Shown here: piece after piece, positions 1-10,200 of the stretch
How the letters are laid out: every line of letters starts with the position of its first letter
Numbering within the stretch: position 1 is the first letter of the stretch
DNA from: Chryseobacterium paridis
GTDB lineage: Bacteria; Bacteroidota; Bacteroidia; Flavobacteriales; Weeksellaceae
NCBI RefSeq assembly: GCF_016595215.1
Contig: NZ_JAENHK010000010.1
Location: 2,403,390 to 2,467,389 of the forward strand
Length of the DNA: 64,000 bases
Direction: 5' to 3'
Translations under genes and position numbers: made by a program
Notes under the pieces: model-generated
Told to the model about the DNA's origin: nothing
Seen by the model: only the letters and a program-made list of their open reading frames with translations
The model's database searches: none

Positions 1-200
1 TTCCTGATCACATCCGGAGCATCTTTAGCCCCTAATCTTCCTTTATTCCTTTTTACTCCTTCTTCTACTGCGAAACCATGTAAAACGAAATCATTAGTAG
101 AAATAACATCGTAATCATTTTCGATTTTTACTCTTTGAAAAATTCTGTGATAAAGGAGCTCATCTCCATCCCATCTTCCCTGCCAAATAGTTTGTGACAT
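1..200 (-). CDS. hutG: Formimidoylglutamase HutG, N-terminal part (cut by window edge)
   Basis: The first 66 codons of a minus-strand gene run off the left edge. The protein begins MSQTIWQGRWDGDELLYHR and contains GFAVEEGVKRNKGRLGAKDA, which matches the N-terminal signature of the arginase/ureohydrolase fold as found in formimidoylglutamase (G-F-x-x-D/E-E-G-V-x-R-N-x-G-R-x-G-A). HutG hydrolyses N-formimidoyl-L-glutamate to glutamate and formamide, the last step of one branch of histidine degradation. The metal-binding residues lie beyond the edge. The assignment is supported by hutI two genes upstream on the same strand, which makes the product of HutI the substrate of this enzyme. Another ureohydrolase (agmatinase or arginase) is possible but less likely. 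Confidence 0.8.
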   Translation of the reverse strand, partial: MSQTIWQGRWDGDELLYHRIFQRVKIENDYDVISTNDFVLHGFAVEEGVKRNKGRLGAKDAPDVIR

Positions 201-286
201 AATTCTTTCTCAGTTCAATTACAGTTTATAAACTCAATAATATTGTTTAAGTAGCATGACAATTTTTAGTCAGGTAAAACAACATG

Positions 287-294
287 CAAATTTA
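287..294 (-). promoter_or_regulatory. Possible -7 promoter box for hutG
   Basis: On the minus strand this reads TAAATTTG, fitting the Bacteroidota -7 consensus TAnnTTTG. It lies about 87 bases before the hutG start. I see no convincing TTG element at the expected distance, so hutG may instead be read from an upstream hut promoter. Confidence 0.3.
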
Positions 295-319
295 CATAAT
301 TTTATCTGTTGTTACTTTT

Positions 320-2335
320 TTATACCTTTCCCTGATTAGCATTACTGCTGATAAACATTTCATTCTTCTCTTCCGATATAATTTCTAAGAATCGTTCATA
401 ATGTTTAAGTACATCAGAGATCAATTCATTCTTTGTAAAATATTGTACATCATATCCTTCTCTTGCATCTCCAAAATATGATTTTGGATAATGGGTTGTA
501 TTATTTTCTAAATCGGGAAGATTCTCTTCATGAATAATGTATTCCGAAACCGTTTTTTCCTGATTCTTTATTCCATAAATAAAGTTGTTTACAACTCCAT
601 GATGAATTTCCATTTCAATTTTGGTTGGATTCTCGCTTTGATTAATCTTCACTTCAATTCCATTTTCTGCAAATTCTTTTTGTAACTCTGTAAAGCCTTC
701 TTTTACCGTATTCTGGATAAACCCATCTACCGAAGAATTATCTTTAAATGAAACTATCCTTTTCAGACGTTCTTTCCAAAATTCTCCCGACCAGGGAATA
801 GCAGAAGCAGAAAAATTTCTTTCATAATATTTCTGATCGATGATCAATGCTTTCATCAAGCTTACAATGAATAAAAGTACGATAATTGAAAATGGCAGCG
901 CAGTGATTAATGTCATACTCTGAAGAGCTTTTAATCCCCCCACATTTAACAATAAAAGAGAAAGCACAGCTAATAATAATCCCCAGAATATCAATTGCCA
1001 TTTGGGTGATGTTTTAGCATTTTTAGTTGCAATACTGTTCATCACAAATATTCCTGAATCTGCTGAAGTGACAAAAAATATAATGATAATGGCTATTACA
1101 AAAAAGCTGGTAAAAGTAGACAAGGGCATATACTCTAAAAACCGAAACATTAATGCATCAGGATTGGAAGCTAACTGACTTAGTTTTCCATCTGCTATAT
1201 TAAGATCAAACCAAATTGCACTGTTTCCAAAGACTGACATCCAGATAAAATTAAATAGTGTAGGTAATATCAATACCGCAAGAATAAATTCTCTGATGGT
1301 TCTTCCTTTTGAAATTCTGGCGATAAATAGACCTACATATGGTGACCACGAAATCCACCATGCCCAATATAAGATTGTCCAATCATAAAACCAGGGCAGA
1401 GTTTTTTTCTCGTAGACATGCGTGTTAAATGTCAGATCAAAAAAATTGTTGACATAATTTCCCAATCCTTCGGTAAAGCTTCCTATCAAGAAAACAGTTG
1501 GACCTAATACCAATACAAACAGTAAAAGTGCAATCACACTAATTATATTGATATTACTCAAAATTTTCACTCCTTTATTTACCCCGCTAATTGCAGAAAA
1601 AACAGAAAGAGATACAAGACAAACGACTATGATGATCTGAGAGGTAAAATTATTTTCAGGAATAACCCCCAGAGTCTGTAACCCGGAATTAATCTGAACC
1701 ACTCCAAATCCTAATGTAGTGGTAATTCCAAAAAAGGTACAGCAAAGAGCAAATACATCAATGACATTTCCCCATTTTCCATTGATCCTATCTTTAAGCA
1801 AAGGATAGAAACAGCTTCTCAAAGAAAGAGGCAATCTGTATCTGTAAGCAAAATAGGATAGTGAAAGACCTACGACTCCATAAATTGCCCAGGCATGGAT
1901 TCCCCAGTGGAAAAAAGTATAGAGCTGCGCCTGCTTCGCCCTGTTGATATAATGATTGTCTGCAAAAACCTCTGACGAATAATGCTGCATAGGTTCTGCC
2001 ACGCTGAAATAGATAAGACCAATCCCCATCCCTGCAGCAAATAGCATCGAAATCCAGGAAAAAAGTGAATATTCAGGTTTGCTATCATTAGAGCCTAGCT
2101 TAATATGAGCATATTTGCTAAACATCAGATAGACAAGAAAGATAACAAATAGGGTCACCGACCAGACATAGACCCAGTTAAGATTAACAAAAATAAATTC
2201 TTTAATACCATTTAAAATATTTTCAGTTGATTCTGGGTATACAGCAGAAAGAAAACAAGTCCCGATAATAAAAATTAAACTCGGAATTGTTACCCCTTTA
2301 CTGAACGTTGATTGTGTACTTCGAAATTTCATCAT
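320..2335 (-). CDS. BCCT-family transporter (betaine/choline/carnitine type) with long C-terminal domain
   Basis: This 671-residue inner-membrane protein has about 12 hydrophobic segments in its first ~500 residues. It carries the BCCT hallmark regions: a glycine-rich segment AGMGIGLIYFSVAEPMQHY and the tryptophan-rich segment WTILYWAWWISWSPYVGLFI followed by ARISKGRTIREF. Family members are sodium- or proton-coupled carriers for quaternary ammonium compounds. The last ~170 residues are hydrophilic and resemble the cytoplasmic extension of BetT-type carriers, which senses osmotic state in some members. The GMGIG core is closer to betaine carriers than to the choline carrier BetT, where I recall an aspartate in this stretch. 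It sits between hutI and hutG on the same strand, so its substrate may be linked to histidine breakdown; that is inference. The start is either Met of the MMKF pair. Confidence 0.88.
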   Translation of the reverse strand: MMKFRSTQSTFSKGVTIPSLIFIIGTCFLSAVYPESTENILNGIKEFIFVNLNWVYVWSVTLFVIFLVYLMFSKYAHIKLGSNDSKPEYSLFSWISMLFAAGMGIGLIYFSVAEPMQHYSSEVFADNHYINRAKQAQLYTFFHWGIHAWAIYGVVGLSLSYFAYRYRLPLSLRSCFYPLLKDRINGKWGNVIDVFALCCTFFGITTTLGFGVVQINSGLQTLGVIPENNFTSQIIIVVCLVSLSVFSAISGVNKGVKILSNINIISVIALLLFVLVLGPTVFLIGSFTEGLGNYVNNFFDLTFNTHVYEKKTLPWFYDWTILYWAWWISWSPYVGLFIARISKGRTIREFILAVLILPTLFNFIWMSVFGNSAIWFDLNIADGKLSQLASNPDALMFRFLEYMPLSTFTSFFVIAIIIIFFVTSADSGIFVMNSIATKNAKTSPKWQLIFWGLLLAVLSLLLLNVGGLKALQSMTLITALPFSIIVLLFIVSLMKALIIDQKYYERNFSASAIPWSGEFWKERLKRIVSFKDNSSVDGFIQNTVKEGFTELQKEFAENGIEVKINQSENPTKIEMEIHHGVVNNFIYGIKNQEKTVSEYIIHEENLPDLENNTTHYPKSYFGDAREGYDVQYFTKNELISDVLKHYERFLEIISEEKNEMFISSNANQGKV

Positions 2336-2535
2336 ATTTATTTTTCGTATTAATTATTGATAGATTATTCAGGCACAGCCGCAACAAAAGCATTCAAAAA
2401 AATAAGAAAAATAAGATGGTCTTTCTTTATCAATTACACTTACGAACTACAGAATCATTTTCCTACGGAAAATAATATTGGCATACTAAGGGAAACTTAT
2501 AAATAAGATTCTAAACGAAAGGCAGGTGTATTACA

Positions 2536-3765
2536 TTATACAGCCCACTTTTCCCCATTGATATAAACATTTTCGGCGGCTAAGCTTCCCTGATTATATA
2601 GTACATTTTGGAAATTATCAGTTTTAAAAGTTACAAAATCTGCTTTTAACCCATTTTGTAATCTTCCTCTATCTTCTAACCCAAGAGCATATGCTGAGCG
2701 GAAAGTCATCCCTGCTAAAACTTCTGCAGTCGTTAACTTTTGGTATGTTGCTAAAATAGAAGCCTGGGTAATTAAGTTACCCATCGGTGCGGAACCTGGG
2801 TTCCAGTCACTGGCTATTGCAAGAATAGCTCCTGCATCCAACAATTTCCGTGCCGGAGTGAACTTTTCCCCTAATCCTAAACTCGCTCCCGGTAATGCAG
2901 TTGCTACTGTATTGGAATTTGCAAGGAATTCAATATCCTCATCAATAGTCGCTTCCAAATGATCAGCAGACTGGGCACCAACCTCCACAGCAATTCTTGA
3001 ACTTCCCGGAGTAAACTGATCTGCATGAACGGTTATTTCAAAACCTAATTCTTTAGTTTTTAATAAAAATTCTTTGCTCTCTTCAGGTTGAAATGCTGAT
3101 TTTTCAATAAAGATATCTACTCTTTTTGCGAGATTTTCTCCTTTTACTTTTGGTAAAATCTCTGTAAGGATATAATTTAAATATTCTTCATTTCCTCCTT
3201 CAAAATCTCTTGGTTTTAGATGCGCAGAAAGACAGGTCGGAACCAAAGTAGCCTTTGTTAGCTCCTGAGCTTTCTTAATTATTCTCAGCATCTTTAGTTC
3301 ATTTGCTACATCCAAGCCATATCCGCTTTTCACTTCAATGGTTACTATGCCTAAAGATATCAGGAAGTTGATACGTTCTACCAAAGTTTTGAGCAATTCT
3401 TCCTCAGATGCATTTCTTGTATGTTGCACAGAACTCCATATCCCTCCTCCACTTTCAGCAATCTCCAGATACGTTTTCCCTGCATTTCTCATAGCAAAAT
3501 CATTAGCTCTGTTTCCACCAAAGCAAATGTGGGTATGGGAATCTACAAAAGCAGGAAGTACGATTTGCTCACCTTCAACTTCTTCGATCATGATATCCGG
3601 GTTTTCTGATCTTAACTCATTGAAGTTTCCCACTTTTTGGATTTTATCGTGATCGACAAGAATTCCTCCATCAAGGATTATTTCAAGTTGATCGTCAGAT
3701 AATTTTCCTCTTAATGAAAGATTGGCAAGTGTAATGATTTGCTTAAATGGTCCTATTAATTTCAT
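2536..3765 (-). CDS. hutI: Imidazolonepropionase HutI
   Basis: The 409-residue protein has the usual length of the family. HutI is a cytoplasmic metal-dependent amidohydrolase that opens 4-imidazolone-5-propanoate to N-formimidoyl-L-glutamate. Visible features are the metal-binding H-x-H (His77, His79 in FVDSHTHICFGG), the substrate-binding stretch ESGGGIWSSVQHTR, a second metal histidine in TVHADQF, and ASDWNPGSAP near the C-terminus, which carries the catalytic/metal aspartate. It heads a minus-strand run hutI, BCCT carrier, hutG. The hutU and hutH genes expected in the pathway are not in this window. It is divergent from ruvB across 148 bases. Confidence 0.95.
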   Translation of the reverse strand: MKLIGPFKQIITLANLSLRGKLSDDQLEIILDGGILVDHDKIQKVGNFNELRSENPDIMIEEVEGEQIVLPAFVDSHTHICFGGNRANDFAMRNAGKTYLEIAESGGGIWSSVQHTRNASEEELLKTLVERINFLISLGIVTIEVKSGYGLDVANELKMLRIIKKAQELTKATLVPTCLSAHLKPRDFEGGNEEYLNYILTEILPKVKGENLAKRVDIFIEKSAFQPEESKEFLLKTKELGFEITVHADQFTPGSSRIAVEVGAQSADHLEATIDEDIEFLANSNTVATALPGASLGLGEKFTPARKLLDAGAILAIASDWNPGSAPMGNLITQASILATYQKLTTAEVLAGMTFRSAYALGLEDRGRLQNGLKADFVTFKTDNFQNVLYNQGSLAAENVYINGEKWAV

Positions 3766-3811
3766 GAGTATATGATCAGAAAAAGTTGTGTTTAGAATTA
3801 AATTTTCATCC

Positions 3812-3819
3812 CAAAAGTA
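3812..3819 (-). promoter_or_regulatory. Candidate -7 promoter box for hutI
   Basis: The minus strand reads TACTTTTG, matching TAnnTTTG, 46 bases before the hutI ATG. No TTG box at the ideal distance is seen. Confidence 0.35.
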
Positions 3820-3886
3820 CTTAAAAAATATCTTTTAACCTTCATTTTTTAGCATAACCTTTTCCCCAACCTAAGCCTAAAATTCC

Positions 3887-3894
3887 TATCTTTG
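3887..3894 (+). promoter_or_regulatory. Candidate -7 promoter box for ruvB
   Basis: TATCTTTG matches the Bacteroidota -7 consensus and lies 19 bases before the ruvB ATG. The leader would therefore be very short. The upstream TTG element is not obvious. Confidence 0.45.
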
Positions 3895-3913
3895 AGGTAA
3901 ATGAAATGAATTA

Positions 3914-4936
3914 ATGCCTGATTTTTTACATCCAGATAAGGAAAATTTTTCTCATGAAGAGCTCATGCAGGAAGAACAAATTCGTCCCCAGAGTTTTAAA
4001 GATTTTGCGGGACAGAGAAAGACATTAGAAAATCTCGAAGTTTTTGTTACCGCTGCTAAAAAAAGAGGTGGTGCCCTTGACCACGTTCTTCTTCACGGCC
4101 CGCCAGGTCTGGGAAAAACAACTTTGGCCAATATTATAGCCAATGAACTGGGTGTAAACTGCAAAATAACATCAGGTCCTGTTTTGGATAAACCTGGAAG
4201 CTTAGCTGGCCTTTTAACCAATCTGGAGGAGAATGATGTTCTTTTCATTGATGAGATCCACCGTTTATCGCCAGTGGTAGAAGAATATCTGTATTCTGCA
4301 ATGGAGGATTACAAAATAGATATTATGCTTGAAACAGGTCCTAATGCGAGAAGTGTTCAGATTGGGCTGAATCCATTTACACTGGTAGGTGCGACCACCA
4401 GAAGCGGGATGCTTACTAAACCAATGCTTGCAAGATTTGGTATTCAGAGCAGATTAGAATATTACACCATAGAACTTTTATCAATGATCATTATCAGAAG
4501 TTCAAGAGTTCTGGGAGTGAAGATTTATGAAGATGCAGCCATTGAAATTGCAAGAAGAAGCCGAGGAACACCACGAATTGCCAATGCGTTATTGCGTAGG
4601 GTTCGTGACTTTGCAGAAATAAAAGGGAATGGTGAAATTGAAATTAACATTACAAAATATGCTTTAAATTCCCTCAATGTGGATGAATTTGGTCTGGATG
4701 AAATGGATAATAAGATCATGCGTGTCATGATTGAAAATTTCAAGGGAAAACCTGTAGGAATTTCTGCATTAGCTACTTCGATTGCGGAAAACCCGGAAAC
4801 ATTAGAAGAGGTTTATGAACCTTTTCTGATCCAGGAAGGATTTATTATTCGTACTCCCAGAGGGAGGGAAGTAACAGAGAAGGCGTACAAACATTTACAA
4901 ATTCCAATCCCAAAAAATCCGGGAGAACTCTTTTAA
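3914..4936 (+). CDS. ruvB: Holliday junction branch-migration ATPase RuvB
   Basis: This 340-residue AAA+ protein is of normal RuvB length. The Walker A motif GPPGLGKTT is at residues 62-70 and Walker B is [12 protein letters not shown] sensor/arginine-finger region follows ([18 protein letters not shown]), and the C-terminal winged helix ends in [16 protein letters not shown]. RuvB forms hexameric rings that pump DNA through RuvA-bound Holliday junctions during recombination repair. ruvA and ruvC are not adjacent, as is common in this phylum. It is divergent from hutI and is followed 81 bases later by a PaiB-like gene on the same strand. Confidence 0.97.
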   Translation: MPDFLHPDKENFSHEELMQEEQIRPQSFKDFAGQRKTLENLEVFVTAAKKRGGALDHVLLHGPPGLGKTTLANIIANELGVNCKITSGPVLDKPGSLAGLLTNLEENDVLFIDEIHRLSPVVEEYLYSAMEDYKIDIMLETGPNARSVQIGLNPFTLVGATTRSGMLTKPMLARFGIQSRLEYYTIELLSMIIIRSSRVLGVKIYEDAAIEIARRSRGTPRIANALLRRVRDFAEIKGNGEIEINITKYALNSLNVDEFGLDEMDNKIMRVMIENFKGKPVGISALATSIAENPETLEEVYEPFLIQEGFIIRTPRGREVTEKAYKHLQIPIPKNPGELF

Positions 4937-5017
4937 GTATAAGGTTTTGAGTTTGTTGTTTAAGTTTTTTTACTATAGTAAGTGGCTTTATGATTAAAAT
5001 AAAGAGTAGTCAATTTT

Positions 5018-5629
5018 ATGTTTATACCTAAATTATATAAAAGTGAAGATTATAATGTAATGCGCGAAATCATCAAAGAGAATGCTTTCGCTTTACTTAT
5101 TTCTTCTGTAGATAAGATAAGAGCGACCCATTCTATGATGATGCTTAATGAAGACGATCCTGATCATATGTATATAGAAACACATATTTCAAGAGCCAAT
5201 CCGCAAGCTAAAACGCTTAAAAACGGTGATGATGTGGTTTGTGACTTTTTAGGAGCTCACACTTATATTTCCAGTAGTTGGTATGATCATATTAATGTTT
5301 CAACATGGAATTATGAAGCAGTGCAGATCCATGGAAAAGTTGAGCTGATGGATCAGGATGAGCTTTATAAGCATTTGGATAAATTAACCACTAAATATGA
5401 AAAGTTTCAGCAATGCCCAATGTTAGTAAAGGACATGGGTCAGGAGTTTGTAGAAAAAGAAATGAAAGGAGCTTTTGGTATAAAAATAATTCCTACAGAA
5501 ATATTTATCAAGCAAAAACTTTCCCAAAATAGAAAAGAAGGAGACTATCAGAATATCATCTCTCATCTTGAAAACTCTGATGATGACGGGAAAAAGATTG
5601 CTGAAAAAATGAAATCAATTAAAAAGTAA
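5018..5629 (+). CDS. PaiB-like FMN-binding protein
   Basis: The 203-residue protein starts MFIPKLYKSED, the characteristic beginning of the PaiB family (FMN-binding split-barrel fold, named after the Bacillus negative regulator of sporulation and protease genes). Further family features are ISRANPQAKTL (flavin/phosphate-binding loop) and HTYISSSWYDH followed by NVSTWNYEAVQIHGKVEL. I see no separate DNA-binding domain, so the regulator label is historical and the protein may be a flavin- or heme-binding enzyme. It lies between ruvB and an MBL-fold hydrolase, all on the plus strand, with 24 bases before the next gene. Confidence 0.8.
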   Translation: MFIPKLYKSEDYNVMREIIKENAFALLISSVDKIRATHSMMMLNEDDPDHMYIETHISRANPQAKTLKNGDDVVCDFLGAHTYISSSWYDHINVSTWNYEAVQIHGKVELMDQDELYKHLDKLTTKYEKFQQCPMLVKDMGQEFVEKEMKGAFGIKIIPTEIFIKQKLSQNRKEGDYQNIISHLENSDDDGKKIAEKMKSIKK

Positions 5630-5653
5630 ATACATTATAAAACATAATATTAT

Positions 5654-6520
5654 ATGAAGCTATATCCAATACAATGTGGAAAATTTAAGCTGGACGGCGG
5701 CGCTATGTTCGGAGTCGTCCCAAAGAGTCTGTGGGAAAAAACGAATCCTGCAGACGAAAGAAATCTGATAGAACTGGGAACAAGATCTCTACTTATAGAA
5801 GATGGTAAGAAACTAATTTTAGTGGATTGCGGTCTTGGAAATAAACAGGATGAGAAATTTTTCGGACATTACTCTCTTTGGGGAGATGATAATTTAGATA
5901 AAAACTTAAAAAAATATGGTTTTGTAAAGGAAGACATTACTGATGTCTTTTTGACGCATTTGCATTTTGACCATTGTGGTGGTGCTATTGAATGGAATGA
6001 TGATAAAACAGGTTATCGACCAGCTTTTAAAAATGCTCATTTCTGGACTAACGAAAATCATTGGAAGTGGGCAACTGAACCCAACCCCAGAGAGAAGGCT
6101 AGTTTTTTAAAAGAAAATATTCTTCCTATACAGGAAAGCGGACAATTGAATTTTTTACCGCTTCCCACAACAGGAAATTACGGATTTGCTCCGGATTTGA
6201 AAATGGATGTTATATTCGTTGACGGGCATACTGAAAAGCAAATGCTTCCGGTAATCCAGTATCAGGAAAAAACAATCGTTTTTGCGGCAGACCTCATCCC
6301 TACAGCTGGACATATTAACCCGGTGTATGTAATGGGATACGATACAAGACCTTTATTAACAGTAGAGGAAAAAAGCAGGTTTCTTAAACAATGTGTTGAC
6401 AATGAATATCTGTTATTCTTTGAGCATGATGCACATAATGAATTAGCGAGTCTTAAAATGACGGATAAAGGAGTAAGATTGGACGAGATTCATAGTTTTA
6501 ATGATGTTTTTGGATATTAA
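5654..6520 (+). CDS. Metallo-beta-lactamase-fold hydrolase
   Basis: The 288-residue cytoplasmic protein carries the metal-binding signature H-x-H-x-D-H in FLTHLHFDHCGG (residues 102-107). Further ligands are likely in VDGHTEKQM, FAADLIPTAGH and the terminal FFEHDAHNE. No signal peptide is present. This layout fits the quorum-quenching lactonase/AttM-like branch of the fold, but the substrate cannot be read from sequence. It precedes coaE by only 8 bases, so the two are probably co-transcribed. Confidence 0.85.
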   Translation: MKLYPIQCGKFKLDGGAMFGVVPKSLWEKTNPADERNLIELGTRSLLIEDGKKLILVDCGLGNKQDEKFFGHYSLWGDDNLDKNLKKYGFVKEDITDVFLTHLHFDHCGGAIEWNDDKTGYRPAFKNAHFWTNENHWKWATEPNPREKASFLKENILPIQESGQLNFLPLPTTGNYGFAPDLKMDVIFVDGHTEKQMLPVIQYQEKTIVFAADLIPTAGHINPVYVMGYDTRPLLTVEEKSRFLKQCVDNEYLLFFEHDAHNELASLKMTDKGVRLDEIHSFNDVFGY

Positions 6521-6528
6521 TTTAAAGT

Positions 6529-7158
6529 ATGGAAGAATTATATTCAGAAACGAAAAAAGCCGAACCGGAACCAGCACCCAAGATCATTGGCCTGACCGGA
6601 GGAATAGGCTCAGGTAAAACTACGGTAGCTCACTTTATAGAAGAATGTGGATTTCCGGTTTATTATTCTGATGACAGAGCAAAAACAATTGTCAATGACA
6701 ATGAAAACCTGAAAGAAAAAATTAAAGAACTTTTAGGAAATGAATCTTATGATGAGAACGGCTCTTATGATCGAAAATTTGTAGCAGAAAAAGTATTTAA
6801 TAACAATGATCTACTGCAAAAGTTAAATGGTATTATACACCCAGCTGTTCGAATTGATTTTGAAGAATGGGTAAAAAGACAATCCAAATATTTAGTTTTC
6901 AAAGAGACAGCTTTGCTATTTGAATTAAAACTTAATTTACAATGCTATAAATCACTTCTGGTAACAGCACAGGACAACATCAGAATAAAAAGAGTGATGG
7001 ATAGGGATAATAAAACCTATCGCGAGGTACAGACAATCATGGAAAGGCAAATGCCCGAAAAAGATAAAATAAAAGTTGCGGATTACATTATCTACAATGA
7101 AACCAATTTAGAAGATTTAAAGGAGCAAACAGAGCGAATTATCTTCGAAATAGAGTAA
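6529..7158 (+). CDS. coaE: Dephospho-CoA kinase CoaE
   Basis: The enzyme phosphorylates the ribose 3'-OH of dephospho-CoA, the last step of coenzyme A synthesis. The 209-residue protein has the P-loop in IIGLTGGIGSGKTTVAHF (GGIGSGKT at residues 24-31), FPVYYSDDRAK (the conserved D that binds substrate), and the CoA-binding segment ending in IHPAVR. About 18 acidic residues precede the usual family start (K-I-I-G-L-T-G-G). No downstream Met fits, so the extension seems real. It ends a short plus-strand group and is followed by a strong terminator. Confidence 0.95.
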   Translation: MEELYSETKKAEPEPAPKIIGLTGGIGSGKTTVAHFIEECGFPVYYSDDRAKTIVNDNENLKEKIKELLGNESYDENGSYDRKFVAEKVFNNNDLLQKLNGIIHPAVRIDFEEWVKRQSKYLVFKETALLFELKLNLQCYKSLLVTAQDNIRIKRVMDRDNKTYREVQTIMERQMPEKDKIKVADYIIYNETNLEDLKEQTERIIFEIE

Positions 7159-7162
7159 ACAA

Positions 7163-7195
7163 AAACTCGCTGGAAATTTCCAGCGAGTTTTTTTT
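7163..7195 (+). terminator. Rho-independent terminator after coaE
   Basis: A long inverted repeat (arms of about 13 bases around ACTCGCTGGAAA/TTTCCAGCGAGT) is followed by eight T. It starts 5 bases after the coaE stop. Confidence 0.92.
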
Positions 7196-7200
7196 ATGCA

Positions 7201-7230
7201 AAAAAAATAAGCTCCCATTTCTGAGAGCTC
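7201..7230 (-). terminator. Terminator after the 2152-aa protease gene
   Basis: On the minus strand a short hairpin (AGCTC ... GAGCT) is followed by a T-rich tract of seven T. It lies 26 bases after the stop codon of the large protease. Confidence 0.65.
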
Positions 7231-7255
7231 ATTTTATTTAATAGTGATTATTTTA

Positions 7256-10200
7256 TTATTCTTTGATAAATTTCTTTTGAGCTGTGCCCTTTACATCATC
7301 GATATCGATCACATATACTCCATTTATCAATTGGCTCACATCAATCTTGTTGTTCAAGATAATTCCTCCCGATACCAGCTGTCCGGCAGCATTGTAAAGT
7401 TTGTAATTAGCTCTCTTGCTAATATTCTTCACATATAACACTGAACTAACCGGGTTAGGATAGATAAGAATGTCTGTTTGATTAACAGGATTTGGTACTG
7501 TTTGTTTAGAGATTCTTACCGTGTAATCTTCAACTTCACCATTGGCAAAGCTTACACAATTCACTGGAATCGCATCTTTCTGCATTGCCACCCTCATCAC
7601 AACATACTTATAATCTGTCATACTGACAAATGCATCAGCTGGCACACTGAATGTACCTTTGATAGGAGTTGTAGTGTTAGGCGATGAAACAAGAATTCTT
7701 TCACTAGGATCAAAAGTTCCACTTCTATTGAAATCGATCCATACTGCAATACCTTCATCGTTTGTTGTTCCTGTCCAAGATTTAGCAATGGAAATTTCAT
7801 TACCTGTAGAACCTTGGATCAATTCAATAAACTTGGTAGGATCACCAGTAAAGTCTGAATAATTCTGAGCATTTGAATCATTAGACATTTGCGGTTTACC
7901 ACTAGGTTTTACTGTAACATTGGAAATGTATTCACTTACTGAACTACCAGATGACATCTGACAATAAATTACTGTCGGAGTAGTAAAGAAGTATGGAGGT
8001 GTATAAGTACCTGGAGTACCACTACAAATGTTAGCAACCTGCATTTCATACTTCGTTAATTCTGTTAATCCTGTAAGGGTAATTGTATTCGTCGCTACAG
8101 AAACTGTTGTCCAACTTGGAATACCTACTTTTCTATATCTTATGATATAAGTAGCTCCCGGGAATGGATCCCAAACAACAACTGCTGTTGTAGGGGTCAG
8201 ATTAGTTATCGTTAATCCCGGAGGTGGTAATTCACATGTTCTCTCCGTAGTAAACACTTTAGGGTTTGAATACGGATTGATCGTAGTTTCACCTACACAT
8301 ATATTAGCTACCTGAACTTCATAAGTAGTATAAGGAGATAATCCTGTTAACTGATATGAATTCCCTGGAGTTGTTGGTACTGTAATTGGAATCCAAGTAG
8401 TTGTCCCTACAACCCTGTATCTTAACACATATGTTGAACTAGGAGCGATAGGCGCCCAAGTTACCAATGCAGAGTTTGTTGTTACATTACTAATCGTCAC
8501 AGTAGGAGGTGTAGGATCACATCTCGTAGAGAATGTCTTAATTGGCGTAAATGTTCCCGGTGTAGTTCCACAACTTGTAGCAACCTGTACCTCATATGTC
8601 GTTGCAGGAGTTAAACCTGTCAACTGAACCGGAGGGTTACCATTAAGAGTAGATGCGTTCACAGTGGTCCATGTAGTAGATCCTAAAGGTCTGTACTGCA
8701 AAATATAAGTAAAGCCATTCGTTACTCCTGTCCAGTTTACAATTGCTGATGTATGAGTAATTGTATTAATTGCCAGATTGGTTGGAACACCAGTGGCACA
8801 TGGTCTCAATCTTACCGCATAATCTTCTACTTCACCATTTGTTGCCACCTGACACATTACAGGAGCACTGCTACGTTTCAATACGACTCTCATAGTCGTT
8901 GTCAAAGGTCCGTTATATGCTGTTGAAGGAACATTGAATGTAGCATTAACAGTACTTGTTGTATTTGGAGAAATAGCCATAATCTGCTCACTCGTCTCAA
9001 ATACTCCGTTTCTATTAAAGTCTATCCATGCACTTACAGCATCACTGTTAGTAGCACCAGCCCATCCTTTAGTAACAGCAATTTTATTACCAGTAGAACC
9101 TATTTCCAGGTTAACAAGCGTAGCTGGTGTCGTGTAGCTGATATAGTTAGTCTGTACTGAAGTATTACTCATTGGTGCAATACCAGGGTTTACAGGAGTA
9201 ATAGTTACATTAGAAATGTAATCATTAGTTCCGGTTCCTGTCATATTACAATAGCTAATAGCAGTAGTTGTAAATGGAACCGAAGCTGAGAATGCTCCTA
9301 AAACCCCACCACATCTTGTAGCTACCTGAACCTGATATCCGGTAAGTTCTGTAAGACCAGTAATTGTATAACTGTTTCCAGGTGCAGGTACAGGATCAAT
9401 AGTATTCCAAGCCCCTGTAGCTCCTAATCTCCATCTTAATACATATGTAGCTCCGGTAGAAGCAAACCAAGAAACATTAGCAGTAGTTGCTGTGATATTG
9501 GATACCGTAATATTACTTGGAGGTGCAGTAGTACATGGCTGCATATCTATAAACTTAACAGCATAATCTTCGACTTCACCATTACTTGTGAAGTTTTGAC
9601 ATGCACTGTCAATGGTAAGATAATAAACAACGACACGCATTTTCACTTTGTTTGTTCCAATATATGCGTTAGCCGGAACAGAGAAAGTTGCCGTTACAGG
9701 AGTTGTACTAGAATAACCAAGATTCATTACTCTCTCTGTAGCATTATCAAAAATACCATCTCCATTATAATCTATCCAAACTGATGTAGCATAAGTACTG
9801 GATAAGATGGTTCTGCCAATAGAAATATTATTCCCTGTAGAACCACGCATAAATGTAATAAGCTTAGTAACATCATTGGAATAATCTGAGTAAGTAGTTG
9901 GTCCTGAGTTATTGCTCATTGCAATAGAGTTGGTAGGATTAACAGTTACGTTATTGATATAACCATCTCCTACAGTCGCAGTACCAGCATTACAATAATT
10001 AATTGCTAATGTTGTAAAATTCACTGATGCCGACCACGCACCCTGAGTACCACCACAAATAGTTGCTACCTGTACTTCATATGGAGTAGCTCCATTTAAA
10101 TTAGGAATCGTATAGATATATCCAGGTGCAGGTACCGGATTTACTGTTACCCATGTAGCTGATGCTGTTGCTTTATATCTTAGTGCATAAGTAGCACCAG

